Positions 8,781 through 17,515 of a DNA stretch of 64,000 nucleotides are shown in pieces; position 1 is the first letter of the stretch, and each line of letters opens with the position of its first letter. This DNA comes from Vibrio maerlii (lineage in GTDB: Bacteria; Pseudomonadota; Gammaproteobacteria; Enterobacterales; Vibrionaceae). The translations under genes were made by a program, and so were the position numbers. The stretch is from the NCBI RefSeq assembly GCF_003415655.1, contig NZ_QRHC01000004.1:186001-250000 (forward strand). Reading direction: 5' to 3'. The notes under the pieces were generated by a model that was not told where the DNA came from, ran no database searches, and saw only the letters and a program-made list of their open reading frames with translations.

Positions 8781-10567
8781 TACAGTTTTACCTCATGTGA
8801 GGTGTCTCTTCCCCACAGATAGTTGATAAGAATTCGAGACGCAAATACGCCGGTAAACAAGCTGGTCAATAGCCCTAGTCCAAGTGTGATAGCAAAGCCT
8901 TGAATCGGACCGTTACCTATTGCATACAAAGCGATGGCGACGATCATGGTAGTGAGGTTGGCATCAAAAATTGAAGAGAAAGCACTATCGAAGCCTCTGT
9001 CTATGGCTTGGGCAAAGTTTCGTCCTTCTCGCATCTTGTCTTTGATGCGCTCAAAGATGAGTACGTTGGTGTCGACAGCCATACCTACAGTTAACACAAG
9101 CCCTGCAATACCCGGAAGTGTCAGTACTGCCCCCGGAATGAGTGCCAATAGACCAAACAAACATACTAAATTGATAGTCAGTGCCGCATTCGCTACCCAG
9201 CCAAGGCGTCGATACCAACAAGCGATAAACACCAAAGTAAAACCCAGACCTAAAGCGAGTGCGGCAAAGCCATTTTTGACGTTTTCAGCACCAAGCGTTG
9301 GGCCAATCGTACGTTCTTCAACAATGGTGACAGGGGCGGTGAGAGAACCTGCTCTCAAAAGAAGAGCTAGATTTTGCGCTTCTGACATGGAACCTACGCC
9401 TGTGATGCGAAAGCGGTTGCCAAGTGTAGATTGAATCGTTGCGACGCTGATGACTTTACTTTGTTCAATGGATCGCCCAGTTTCAGACTGACTGTATTCG
9501 CTATACACAGTTGCCATCGGGCTGCCGATATTGCGACGCGAATGATTAGTCATAAGACGCCCACCCGTACTATCAAGGGTGATGTTTACTTCGGGTGTCC
9601 CCATTTCTCCCAAGCTAGCGCGAGCGTCGATAATATGCTCGCCGCCTAAGATACTATTTCTTTGAAGAATGACAGCTCTACCATCTTGGTCATTGATGGA
9701 TTTTGTTCGCACGCTGGCATTGGGCTCTATATGGTAAAACGCTAATGATGCAGTGGCACCAATGATGTTTTTTGCCGATGTCGGATCTTGTACTCCTGGC
9801 AGTTCGATACGAATTCGGTTTTCACCTTGGCGTTGGACGGATGCTTCTGTGATACCTAACTCTTCTATGCGACCTCGCATTGTTTGAAGGTTTTGCGTCA
9901 CAGTCAGAGTTTGAATCGCACGCCTTTCTTCCTCATCCAATGACACCACTAAGCGCTCACCAGATTGGCTCAGCGTCCAATCTGGGTACTGTGTTCTTAA
10001 ATAGGATCGAATATCACTCAGTCTCGAATCATTATATTGAGTAATGGTCACTTCACCGTTTTCTACACGACCACGTACTCGAAACTCTCGACGAAGATCG
10101 TCTATGGCAGATTGTGCGTGAGCATTGAAAACGGGGACGAGATCCACTTCTAACAGAAACTGAACGCCTCCACGAAGATCTAAGCCAAACTTAATCGGTT
10201 GAAAACCCAGCGAGGTTAGCCAAGAAGGAGCCGATGGTTCGAGTGCGAGTGCAACAGTTTCGAATGATTGTTTGAACTCGGATATTAAAGCTTGTGCGGG
10301 AGCTTGTTGTCCGCTGGACGCAAACGTCACAACTAACCTGTCGTTACTTTCACTCACGCTATGAACATCAATATCGTTAGCAATTAGATAGTGATACACC
10401 TCATCAGAGTGTGCCGAGTGCGATTGTTTTGAAATATGCAAAGCTTCACGTTCACCAAATGCAGAGGGTAGGGCACTGAGTAGCATCAAAGCTACAGTCA
10501 CCGCGAGAACGATAACTTTCCATTTGGCTGAGTAATTTATGGTTGCGATTGAGCGCTTTAACTTCAT
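8780..10567 (-). CDS. secD: Protein translocase subunit SecD
   Basis: SecD, 595 residues. One helix at ~16-34 is followed by a large periplasmic region with the GLDLRGGVQFLLEVD motif at ~130, then the P1 head and base domains. The C-terminal membrane block contains GMAVDTNVLIFERIKDKMRE; its Asp is the family's conserved residue for ion transport. The gene is directly upstream of secF. In Vibrio alginolyticus one of two SecDF sets is controlled by the arrest peptide VemP encoded just upstream. Here there are only ~200 nt before a divergent gene and no VemP-like frame. A 13-bp inverted repeat at 10650-10696 occupies this leader region. Confidence 0.95.
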   Translation of the reverse strand: MKLKRSIATINYSAKWKVIVLAVTVALMLLSALPSAFGEREALHISKQSHSAHSDEVYHYLIANDIDVHSVSESNDRLVVTFASSGQQAPAQALISEFKQSFETVALALEPSAPSWLTSLGFQPIKFGLDLRGGVQFLLEVDLVPVFNAHAQSAIDDLRREFRVRGRVENGEVTITQYNDSRLSDIRSYLRTQYPDWTLSQSGERLVVSLDEEERRAIQTLTVTQNLQTMRGRIEELGITEASVQRQGENRIRIELPGVQDPTSAKNIIGATASLAFYHIEPNASVRTKSINDQDGRAVILQRNSILGGEHIIDARASLGEMGTPEVNITLDSTGGRLMTNHSRRNIGSPMATVYSEYSQSETGRSIEQSKVISVATIQSTLGNRFRITGVGSMSEAQNLALLLRAGSLTAPVTIVEERTIGPTLGAENVKNGFAALALGLGFTLVFIACWYRRLGWVANAALTINLVCLFGLLALIPGAVLTLPGIAGLVLTVGMAVDTNVLIFERIKDKMREGRNFAQAIDRGFDSAFSSIFDANLTTMIVAIALYAIGNGPIQGFAITLGLGLLTSLFTGVFASRILINYLWGRDTSHEVKL

Positions 10568-10649
10568 GTCGGTTACATCTTATTGATTAATTCATACGTA
10601 AATAGCGTCGGGCCATATTATTTTCTTTATTCAATATCACTATGGTTTT

Positions 10650-10696
10650 GAGAAATTCATATTTGGGTAATAAGACGCTTCATATATGAATTTCTC
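10650..10696. repeat. 13-bp perfect inverted repeat in the secD divergent promoter region
   Basis: GAGAAATTCATAT at 10650-10662 is repeated in inverse orientation at 10684-10696 with a 21-nt spacer. It lies between the secD start (minus) and the small gene at 10777 (plus). Candidate operator or leader stem for secDF; not T-rich enough for a terminator. Confidence 0.6.
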
Positions 10697-10776
10697 TAAT
10701 TCCTATCGGTTAATCAATTTTGTTTTAATAATGGGACCAAGATAAATAATCAGGGCTAATTCAAGTGGAATACACA

Positions 10777-11082
10777 ATGTATTTAAACGACCGCAAATAC
10801 AGAGTTTGCGATATTGGAGAAGGGAATTGCACTTTATTACTTAGTTACGCTCAAGAAGTTGAGTCATTACATGAGCACTTTAGCCATCAATTTCTTGAGA
10901 TTGATAGAATGATAGTTATCGATATATCAACATGTTGGAGTGGGGATATTGACCTTTTAGATGAAAGCGAACGCTGCGAGTTAATGAAAGATATTCGGTT
11001 GCTAGCGGATATTTACTGGCTTGAAGACTACGAAATTAAAACAGATAAAGGGCTGGAAATTAATCAAGTCATACCTTTATGA
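10777..11082 (+). CDS. Hypothetical protein resembling the N-terminal half of an alpha/beta hydrolase
   Basis: Small 101-residue protein. I do not recognise it as a named family. The order of elements matches the first half of the alpha/beta-hydrolase fold: a strand and turn in YRVCDIGEGN, a hydrophobic strand TLLLSY where an active enzyme has HG, then RMIVIDISTCWSG where the fold usually has a D-x-x-G-x-G-x-S turn. The frame stops before any nucleophile elbow, so it cannot be an active hydrolase of that kind. An ATG at 10777 follows a weak GTGGA; an upstream GTG at 10765 would add four residues. It may be a degraded enzyme or a small unknown protein. Confidence 0.55.
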   Translation: MYLNDRKYRVCDIGEGNCTLLLSYAQEVESLHEHFSHQFLEIDRMIVIDISTCWSGDIDLLDESERCELMKDIRLLADIYWLEDYEIKTDKGLEINQVIPL

Positions 11083-11153
11083 AATTGATGGTCTTAATTC
11101 AAAAAAGAACATTTGAAAAATATTGAATTACTCAAAATGATTAGGAACAGGTA

Positions 11154-12608
11154 ATGAAAAAATTGACGACAATCATGACGCTAGCCTCTGGCTTGGCTTT
11201 TACTGGGCTGGCGTACTCAACCGAACGTGTAGAGCTGACTGATGAACAGATGGATAATCTGGTCATGCGAACCTATCCCTACGTGGCGATGTTTAATGTG
11301 AACAACAAGTTTGCGTTAGACGAAAACAACCCTTTGAATACAGGTGGCTACAACCAATACCGAGCGAATACAGAACTGGCTGATCATACATTGAAAGCCA
11401 TTGCGCGCCCTAATAACGACACGCTCTACGGAGTTGCCTTGGTCGACGTGACTAAAGAACCGGTTGTAATGGAATTTCCTGCGTTCGATTCTAATTACGT
11501 TTCGCTGATGGTTACGGCCTATGATCACTACGTCAATGTGCCGATGTCGGTCTCACAGGGCGACTTTAGCCAACCATCCACTATCCTGTTCTATAGCGAA
11601 CGCACACCAGGCTACGATGGCACGCCAGTAAAAGGCGTGGGTCAGGTCTTTGAGGTGTCCGGTGACTTTGTCAGCGCAGCATTGCGTGTAATGCCACATG
11701 TGGCGGAACCTGAGCGCCTAGAAGCAAACCGCGAAGCCATGAATAGCGTCAATCTTGTCACCTTGCCAGAGTTCCTAAACGAGCAGAATTTAGACTCTGA
11801 ACCATTGCAGGTCAACAATCCTAAAGTAGCCAATAACACTTTGAATTTTGAAGAAGACTTTGCCCGTTTCCCTGAGTTCGGTTCCGATTTTGAGGTATTT
11901 GAAGAGCGTTTTGTTGAAGTCATGCAATTTGTGGTTAACCACACCACCTTTGATGTCAATGATCAGGCAGATCAAGCACTTCTCAAGGCTCTGATCCGTT
12001 TGGGTATCAAACCGGGTCAAGCCTTTAACCCACAAGACGCAGCTGACATTGACGGTGTTGCACTACGCAAAGCAGCGCAACGTTTTGCTGCAACGAGCTG
12101 GGCGAAAATGGGAGAACCAAATTACCTTGCTGAAAATACAGGCAAAGTCTTCATGCCCAAAGGGGAAATCAGCCCTGAACTACTGTCAGTGCTCTCTGTT
12201 GTCGGACCCATTGGCTTGCCGGCCAAGGAAGCGCTCTATCCGCAGTTAATCACCACTGACGGTCAAGCCATGAATGCAATGAATGACTATGAAATTGTTA
12301 TGACTGCTAGTGAATTGCCACCCGCCAAAGCGTTTTGGTCTTTGACCTTGTATGACTTGGGACACGGTTTCTTTATTCCAAACGAGCGTAAGAAATACAG
12401 CGTGGGTGAAAATGCCGGCTACAAGCTTGATGAGGATGGTGGCATTCGTATCGTTGTCTCTGCAGAGCGCCCAGAAGGCGTGCCTGCTGAAAACTGGCTA
12501 CCTATAGAGCGCAGTGACCTTGATTTGAGTTTACAAATGCGTCTTTACAACCCAGACCTTGAAAAATATGAAAACTGGTCAACGCCAACGGTTAAGAAAA
12601 TAAACTGA
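11154..12608 (+). CDS. Secreted DUF1254/DUF1214 domain protein
   Basis: Protein of 484 residues with a signal peptide at 1-22 (AGLAYSTERV region). The DUF1254 domain is at ~30-170 (TYPYVAMFNVNN, then IARPNNDTLYGVALVDV, FPAFDSNYVSLMVTAYD). The DUF1214 domain is at ~350-470 (PPAKAFWSLTLYDLGHGFF, then YNPDLEKYENWSTP). No catalytic function is established for the pair. It is widespread in environmental proteobacteria and often sits beside envelope or catabolic genes. A good AGGAACAGGT ribosome site precedes the ATG. It is followed by an outer-membrane barrel and an esterase on the same strand, which suggests a shared periplasmic or uptake role, by inference only. Confidence 0.85.
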   Translation: MKKLTTIMTLASGLAFTGLAYSTERVELTDEQMDNLVMRTYPYVAMFNVNNKFALDENNPLNTGGYNQYRANTELADHTLKAIARPNNDTLYGVALVDVTKEPVVMEFPAFDSNYVSLMVTAYDHYVNVPMSVSQGDFSQPSTILFYSERTPGYDGTPVKGVGQVFEVSGDFVSAALRVMPHVAEPERLEANREAMNSVNLVTLPEFLNEQNLDSEPLQVNNPKVANNTLNFEEDFARFPEFGSDFEVFEERFVEVMQFVVNHTTFDVNDQADQALLKALIRLGIKPGQAFNPQDAADIDGVALRKAAQRFAATSWAKMGEPNYLAENTGKVFMPKGEISPELLSVLSVVGPIGLPAKEALYPQLITTDGQAMNAMNDYEIVMTASELPPAKAFWSLTLYDLGHGFFIPNERKKYSVGENAGYKLDEDGGIRIVVSAERPEGVPAENWLPIERSDLDLSLQMRLYNPDLEKYENWSTPTVKKIN

Positions 12609-12729
12609 CCCGCTCCAGTACGTTATTGAGGGTAACTCTCTTTTACTGCCTCATTTCAAAAATTTAAATAAACAATTGTTCAATATCTGCACAAGGACGT
12701 GCCCCTAGATTTAATTAAAGGCACATCTA

Positions 12730-13524
12730 ATGAAAATTAATAAAACGCTTCTATGTATCGGCGCTGCCAGTGCTGTCACTCTTTCTACACATTCAATTGC
12801 CAATGAAACAGAAGTTCAAGACATGTCGGATCCACTTGCGGTTTATACCGTCGCAGGATTAGGTTACTCAGATAAAGGCTTAAATCTAAAATTTGGCCAA
12901 ACGTATGATACGGGTAACGAAACAACAATGGGTATGAATGTTTTCGAAGTGAAAGGTATTGCTGGTGAGGCGCTGGGCTGGAATGGCCGTGGTGCAGACG
13001 ACAGCATCGACTCGATTCGCTTTCGGAACTACAGTGTTGATTTGCTAAAAGGGCGTGGAACCCAAGTAGATGTCGATTTAGCTTTCACTGATATAGGTAC
13101 ACAAGGCACGGCTTCTTATAGTTTTATTCAGGCGCTTCCAACGATGGGCCCGGTTAACCTTTACCCATTAGCGGGGGTTGGTGTGGCGTTTGGAGCTCCA
13201 CTGGATGGTTCTGGTGAAGGTGCCGCTCAAGCGCAAGACCGTTGGGACCTACATGGCACATTCTATGTTGCGGGTCTGTACAGCAAGTTAGGCATAACAG
13301 ACAACATTTGGTTTAACTACAACCCGATGTATACCGGAACCATGTCAGGCTCAGATGCGTTTAAAAACTATGGCATGGAAGGCAAAGATAGTGTCTTTTT
13401 ACACGAAGCCGCGTTGAGCTATCAAATAAACCCACGTACTAATGTTCGCTATTTTGCAAATTGGACAGAGCGCACCAATTATGCAGATGGTGACCACCGC
13501 ATAGAAGTGAACTACCAGTTCTAA
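12730..13524 (+). CDS. Predicted outer-membrane beta-barrel protein (paralogue 3)
   Basis: Protein of 264 residues with a signal peptide at 1-24 (ending HSIANETE). Repeated amphipathic strands follow and the end is HRIEVNYQF, a barrel-type terminal Phe. MSDPLAVYTVAGLGYSDKGL near residue 32 resembles the mature N-termini of the barrels at 2745-3446 and 3520-4197. An AAAGG ribosome site precedes the ATG. It lies 121 nt after the DUF1254 gene and is closed by the hairpin at 13612-13647. The substrate is unknown. Confidence 0.75.
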   Translation: MKINKTLLCIGAASAVTLSTHSIANETEVQDMSDPLAVYTVAGLGYSDKGLNLKFGQTYDTGNETTMGMNVFEVKGIAGEALGWNGRGADDSIDSIRFRNYSVDLLKGRGTQVDVDLAFTDIGTQGTASYSFIQALPTMGPVNLYPLAGVGVAFGAPLDGSGEGAAQAQDRWDLHGTFYVAGLYSKLGITDNIWFNYNPMYTGTMSGSDAFKNYGMEGKDSVFLHEAALSYQINPRTNVRYFANWTERTNYADGDHRIEVNYQF

Positions 13525-13611
13525 ACAAACTGCCATCCCATCGGGCTAACTGAACAGCCTTAAGTACTTACCGAACCTGTGTACAGAGCGTTGTGCTTAT
13601 ATCAACTAATT

Positions 13612-13647
13612 AAATAGCCAGTAGTGTCTAACAACGACTGGCTATTT
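13612..13647 (+). terminator. Hairpin terminator after the barrel gene
   Basis: AAATAGCCAGT pairs with ACTGGCTATTT (11 bp, 14-nt loop), ending in T residues. It lies ~90 nt after the stop of the barrel gene. The rest of the gap to 13853 is AT-rich promoter-type DNA with no gene seen. Confidence 0.65.
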
Positions 13648-13853
13648 GTGAACTGAATTTAGGTTGGCAGTTTGAACAGTACTCCGCTTTAGTCAGGTTA
13701 TTAATATTTGTAGTTTCAAAAACGCATTTCTGTAATTCATAGAGTTACATATTCGCATCTTATAAAGTACTTATCAGAGCACAACAGGCGGTAATGGAAG
13801 ACTAACTGTGAGTGAAATACTTGCTTAATCCGATTACTTAATAGGTGTTAAAA

Positions 13854-14900
13854 ATGATGAAATTGAAAAAACTAAATATCGTTGTTCCCGCGTTAATTCT
13901 TGCTAGCTTCAGCACAGCGGCAATAGCGAACTTAAAGATGGACGAAAGAGACATTCCGACGCCTGCAGGCATTTCTACTGAGCTCGCGCACATCATTGAA
14001 AATCGAGTGATGCCACCTGCTATGCCAGTACCAAACACTACACAAGAATGGCTAGATGCACGCGTAGTTGCTGACCAACCGTCAATTGACATGGCCAGAG
14101 ATGCGGTCGAACGCTTGGGTGTTAGCTACGAAGAAAAACGGTTCGCTGGTGTCGACACATTTTTTGTCACGCCTAAAAATGTCGCACCGGAATATGCGGA
14201 CAAATGGTTGATACATATTCATGGCGGTGCGTTTGTTTTAGGTGGAGGTGATGCAGCTTTGCGTGAAGCAATTTGGTTGGCAGATGGCATCGGAGCAAAA
14301 GTGATTTCTGTTGATTATCGCCAACCTCCTTTGCACCCATTCCCGGCAGCAATTGACGATGCTGTGGCGGTTTGGAAAGAGTTGACCAAAACACAGTCGC
14401 CGGAATCAACGGCAATATTTGGCACTTCTGCAGGTGGTAATATCACTTTAGCCACCGCGCTCAAGATTCAAGAGCTTGGTTTACCTGAACCTGGAGCCTT
14501 ATTTGTTGGCACCCCAGCAGTTGATCTAAAAGAGACGTCAGACTCATGGCATGTACTAAGAGGGCTTGATCCTCTAGGGCAGCGAGAAGGCGCGATAGAT
14601 GCGGCTTTTGAAGTCTATGCTGGAGGAGAACCAATGGATAATCCTTTGATTTCGCCTATCTATGCGGAAATCGAAACGTTCCCGCCAACCATTTTTATCT
14701 CGGGTACAAGAGATCTGTTGCTGAGTGACACGGTGAGAATGCATCGCAAGCTTCGAGCACTGGATGTTGAAACGCATTTGCACGTCTACGATGGACAAGC
14801 GCATGCTGACTACATGACGAGTTTAATTACTGATGTGCCTGAATCTGAGGATGCGCTAAAAGAGATTGGTCAGTTTTTTAATCAGCACATAAACAGGTAG
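13854..14900 (+). CDS. Secreted alpha/beta hydrolase, hormone-sensitive-lipase family esterase
   Basis: Carboxylesterase/lipase of family IV. Motifs in order: oxyanion-hole HGGAF after WLIHIH (~residue 120), nucleophile GTSAGG (usual GDSAGG, with Thr for Asp, ~residue 200), acid in SGTRDLLLSD (~290) and histidine in DGQAHADYM (~320). A signal-like N-terminus (VPALILASFSTAAIANL) places it in the periplasm or outside the cell. The frame also opens at a GTG at 13845, but AGGTG at 13843-13847 is spaced correctly for the ATG at 13854, so I take that start. Neighbouring DUF1254 and barrel genes on the same strand may share a substrate. The substrate is unknown. Confidence 0.85.
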   Translation: MMKLKKLNIVVPALILASFSTAAIANLKMDERDIPTPAGISTELAHIIENRVMPPAMPVPNTTQEWLDARVVADQPSIDMARDAVERLGVSYEEKRFAGVDTFFVTPKNVAPEYADKWLIHIHGGAFVLGGGDAALREAIWLADGIGAKVISVDYRQPPLHPFPAAIDDAVAVWKELTKTQSPESTAIFGTSAGGNITLATALKIQELGLPEPGALFVGTPAVDLKETSDSWHVLRGLDPLGQREGAIDAAFEVYAGGEPMDNPLISPIYAEIETFPPTIFISGTRDLLLSDTVRMHRKLRALDVETHLHVYDGQAHADYMTSLITDVPESEDALKEIGQFFNQHINR

Positions 14901-15240
14901 AACCCCAAAAAGCATATCGTTGATACGCAGCCAGAAAGTGGTGATTCTAGCTGCGTTATAAGGGCGTGATATTATCTGAAAGTCACTTTAGTGGGAGGGT
15001 AAGCTTTTAGGTTAGAGGTGTGATAGATATCAAAAGCTATTCATCAAATGTAATTTTAGGGAAGTTGCTAGCAAGGTTATGTTCAAACCCTTCGTAGCGC
15101 TGGTTTTAGACAAGGATGAAGAGGGGCGAGTTGTTTGCGTGAGAATACTGAAAGTAACTTTCTTACTACAGTAATTTAGCTGAAGTGCACGATTTACGAA
15201 AATATCAACTTATGGTTGTTTTTACAGTCTGACGATACGA
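14901..15240. other. Gene-poor gap leading to an orphan terminator
   Basis: No full-length gene is visible. The one notable frame is a 31-codon ORF at 15079-15174 described separately. The stretch ends at a strong plus-strand terminator that no intact nearby gene needs, so either a small RNA or a decayed gene may lie here. Confidence 0.45.
15079..15174 (+). pseudogene. Short ORF, possible remnant start of a YhdH-type oxidoreductase
   Basis: Thirty-one codons. ALVLDKDEEGRVVCVRIL resembles the first strand pair of medium-chain quinone oxidoreductases of the YhdH/AcuI type, which begin roughly MFKALVL. No body of such an enzyme follows. The call is speculative, but it would explain the terminator left at 15241-15270. 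Confidence 0.25.
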
Positions 15241-15276
15241 AAGCCGCTTCATTAGATGATGAAGCGGCTTTTTCTT
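15241..15276 (+). terminator. Strong orphan rho-independent terminator
   Basis: AAGCCGCTTCAT pairs with ATGAAGCGGCTT (perfect 12-bp stem, 6-nt loop), followed by TTTCTTTT on the plus strand only. The nearest intact plus-strand gene ends 340 nt upstream, and the next gene is on the minus strand without a T tract here. Confidence 0.85.
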
Positions 15277-15341
15277 TTCTATCAGCTTTGCATTAAGTAT
15301 TCCGCTAAATTCAACCGATGATGCATAGCTTTTTTATTCGG

Positions 15342-15875
15342 CTATTCCGCTGAACGACCATACCATTCTTGGAAGTGAGCTCGACTATCACTGCATTCTT
15401 GGAGCGTCAGAGTCTTAATTTGATGGTCGGATGTACCATTTCGTCCTCTCTTAGTCGTTAACCCAGACGATAAGCAGAGGTCTGAGTTAGCAATTGGACG
15501 AATCAAACCTTCGTTAGTCATTTCAATCTGCTGAAGCTCGGATTGATCGCATGTATTTAGGTTTAACTGAGCGCCAACAGAAAGTTCACTCAGCTCAGCA
15601 CATACATCAAATTGAGTGATGTACAGCTGGTTTTGTGTGAGCTTTTCAGAGTCGAATGCTTGATCAATGCCTAGACTACCTCGGTAGCTATAGCAGGTGT
15701 GTGACTGAAGGGGTTTATCTATAGAAGCCTTCTCACCCTGACCAACCATGTCAAGGCAGTAACCGCTTAAAAATCCGTCGAGTTGATGTTTAAGTGCGAT
15801 CTCAACATTCTTTGCAATTGCTGGATGGAGAGAAGATACGATAATGAGTGTTAAGGTCAAAATAGGACGATTCAT
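15342..15875 (-). CDS. Secreted protein with a ricin-type beta-trefoil look
   Basis: Protein of 177 residues with a signal peptide at 1-21 (SLHPAIAKN). The mature part has three loosely repeated units, each with a Cys and a hydrophobic-Gln pattern: YCLDMVGQ, then PLQSHTCYS; VCAELSELSVG, then LNTCDQ; LCLSSGL, then LTLQECSDSRAHFQEW. This spacing recalls ricin B-type lectin domains (Q-x-W-like ends), so sugar binding is possible. The call is by pattern only. It is divergent from the DUF1566 protein at 16057. Confidence 0.5.
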   Translation of the reverse strand: MNRPILTLTLIIVSSLHPAIAKNVEIALKHQLDGFLSGYCLDMVGQGEKASIDKPLQSHTCYSYRGSLGIDQAFDSEKLTQNQLYITQFDVCAELSELSVGAQLNLNTCDQSELQQIEMTNEGLIRPIANSDLCLSSGLTTKRGRNGTSDHQIKTLTLQECSDSRAHFQEWYGRSAE

Positions 15876-16056
15876 CTTATATCCTTGTCGTGAAACTTTG
15901 AACTAGTACTTCTAATGTGCCTTAATCAAAATAGTTGAAATATTTGCTATTTGATAGTTATTCGCAATGAGTAAATCTGTTAACCCTTTCTTAACCGCCT
16001 GATGGGATACATTCGAGTTTATTGATGGTGATACAGATTTAATAAAGGTGGTCTCT

Positions 16057-17271
16057 ATGTCTAACGTTCTAAAAGTGTCAGCAGTAGCCGTGATTACTTT
16101 CTCGCTGCTAAATCCGGCGTATGCTCAGATTGAAACGCCATTACTACCGGATACAGGGCAAAGCATTCAATACGATACGAAGGGGGAGCCGATGGAAATG
16201 TCTGAAAGCTCTCTATATCGTGGTCAAGATGCTTCTATTTCGGGTAACCCTCTTCGATACCAGGATAACGATGATGGAACGATCACAGACTTAAATACTG
16301 GTTTAATGTGGCAAAAAAGTCATGATACCGAAAAGAGGAACCTTGCAGACTCCAAAGCTGTTGTAGAAGCGATGAGTTTAGGCGGATATGACGATTGGCG
16401 ACTTCCAACAATTAAAGAGCTTTATTCACTAGCTAATTTTGATGGGGAGCTAATGAAGCCAGAAAGTGGCAAGGAAAGCAGCCCGTACATTGTCACTGAT
16501 TACTTTGATTTTGAATATGATAAACGTGTGCCTTTTGCCGGGGCATTCTGGTCGAGTACCGTTTATATCAAAGGTGACGTACAAAACTTTTCAGAGCATG
16601 GTGGCCTTGAGGGTGGTTTTGGTTTCAACTTTGCAGATGGTCATATTAAATCTTACGAGACGGGTAGGTTTTTTGACGGCACGTTAATTCAAGAAGAAGA
16701 CAACATGTTTGTTCCTGGGAACTATGTTCGTGCCGTGCGCAGCACCACAACGCTTTATGATATGGAGTATGTAGATAATCAAGATCAAACGGTGACTGAT
16801 AAGTCTACAGGCTTAATGTGGGCGAAAAACGATAGTGGTGAGCGGATGGATTGGGTTGAAGCACTAGAGTATGCAAATAACTCAACCCTTGCTAACTACG
16901 ATGACTGGAGACTGCCGAATGCAAAAGAGCTTCAATCGCTAGTGGATTATGAAAAGACCGAGTTACCTGCAATCAATACTGAGTATTTTGAAGTGACGCC
17001 GGCTAAGTTCATAACACAAGAAGATTCTTACTATTTCTGGACGAGTACGACTCAAGGTGACTTTAAGCATACGGCTGTTTATGTCGCTTTTGGTCAGGCA
17101 TGGAGTAAGAAAAACTCCGATGCCAAAGAGTACTTTGATTGGCATGGTGCTGGAGCGCAACGTAGTGATCCTAAGGCCGGCGATCCTTCTGATTATGAAC
17201 TGGCTTCTGAAATGGCATCGGACTATATCTCAATTGAAAACTGGGTTCGCCTGGTACGCGATGCGAAGTAA
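16057..17271 (+). CDS. Secreted protein with two DUF1566 domains
   Basis: Protein of ~404 residues with a signal peptide ending AYAQIE. There are two copies of the DUF1566 (Lcl C-terminal-like) domain, at ~60-230 and ~235-400. Both open with a D-x-T-x-T-D-x-x-T-G-L-M-W motif (DDGTITDLNTGLMWQK; DQTVTDKSTGLMWAKN) and continue YDDWRLP-x-x-K-E-L. Several family members are surface or periplasmic and no enzyme activity is established. The frame is open from a GTG at 16048, but AAAGGTGG at 16043-16050 fits the ATG at 16057. A hairpin terminator follows at 17289. Confidence 0.85.
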   Translation: MSNVLKVSAVAVITFSLLNPAYAQIETPLLPDTGQSIQYDTKGEPMEMSESSLYRGQDASISGNPLRYQDNDDGTITDLNTGLMWQKSHDTEKRNLADSKAVVEAMSLGGYDDWRLPTIKELYSLANFDGELMKPESGKESSPYIVTDYFDFEYDKRVPFAGAFWSSTVYIKGDVQNFSEHGGLEGGFGFNFADGHIKSYETGRFFDGTLIQEEDNMFVPGNYVRAVRSTTTLYDMEYVDNQDQTVTDKSTGLMWAKNDSGERMDWVEALEYANNSTLANYDDWRLPNAKELQSLVDYEKTELPAINTEYFEVTPAKFITQEDSYYFWTSTTQGDFKHTAVYVAFGQAWSKKNSDAKEYFDWHGAGAQRSDPKAGDPSDYELASEMASDYISIENWVRLVRDAK

Positions 17272-17288
17272 CCCATGTCTAATTAATT

Positions 17289-17326
17289 GCTAAAACTCGC
17301 TGTGTAAATAGCGGGTTTTAGCGTTT
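17289..17326 (+). terminator. Terminator of the DUF1566 gene
   Basis: GCTAAAACTCGCT pairs with AGCGGGTTTTAGC with a single mismatch, followed by GTTTT. It sits 17 nt after the stop. Confidence 0.8.
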
Positions 17327-17365
17327 TACAGTAATAGATTTGCACCGCCAATAGTGTGGACATAA

Positions 17366-17377
17366 CACGTTAACGTG
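17366..17377. promoter_or_regulatory. 12-bp perfect palindrome upstream of tnaC
   Basis: CACGTTAACGTG reads the same on both strands and lies ~140 nt before the leader peptide, in the region expected to hold the tna promoter. Possible regulator site; identity unknown. I found no clear CRP consensus nearby. Confidence 0.35.
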
Positions 17378-17515
17378 AAGTTACTCTCCATAAAGTTCAC
17401 ATTTACGACTAAGAGGATTTTACTTTCTCTCTCACATATACAATATTCAGTCTTAGTAGTTCACGGTGTTCAGCACTGTTTGAAGCTGCCTACGGATAAC
17501 TTAATTTGGTATTGC

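Noticed and set aside
8934..9434. A 166-residue plus-strand protein
   Set aside because: It lies wholly antisense to secD, whose product is a clear family member.
10568..10764. VemP arrest-peptide gene upstream of secD
   Set aside because: The 200-nt space has no minus-strand frame of suitable length with a signal sequence; only the inverted repeat is found.
17375..17515. An 82-residue protein instead of a short TnaC
   Set aside because: The upstream part begins at a GTG without ribosome site and has no similarity to leaders; only the last 35 codons match the TnaC pattern.
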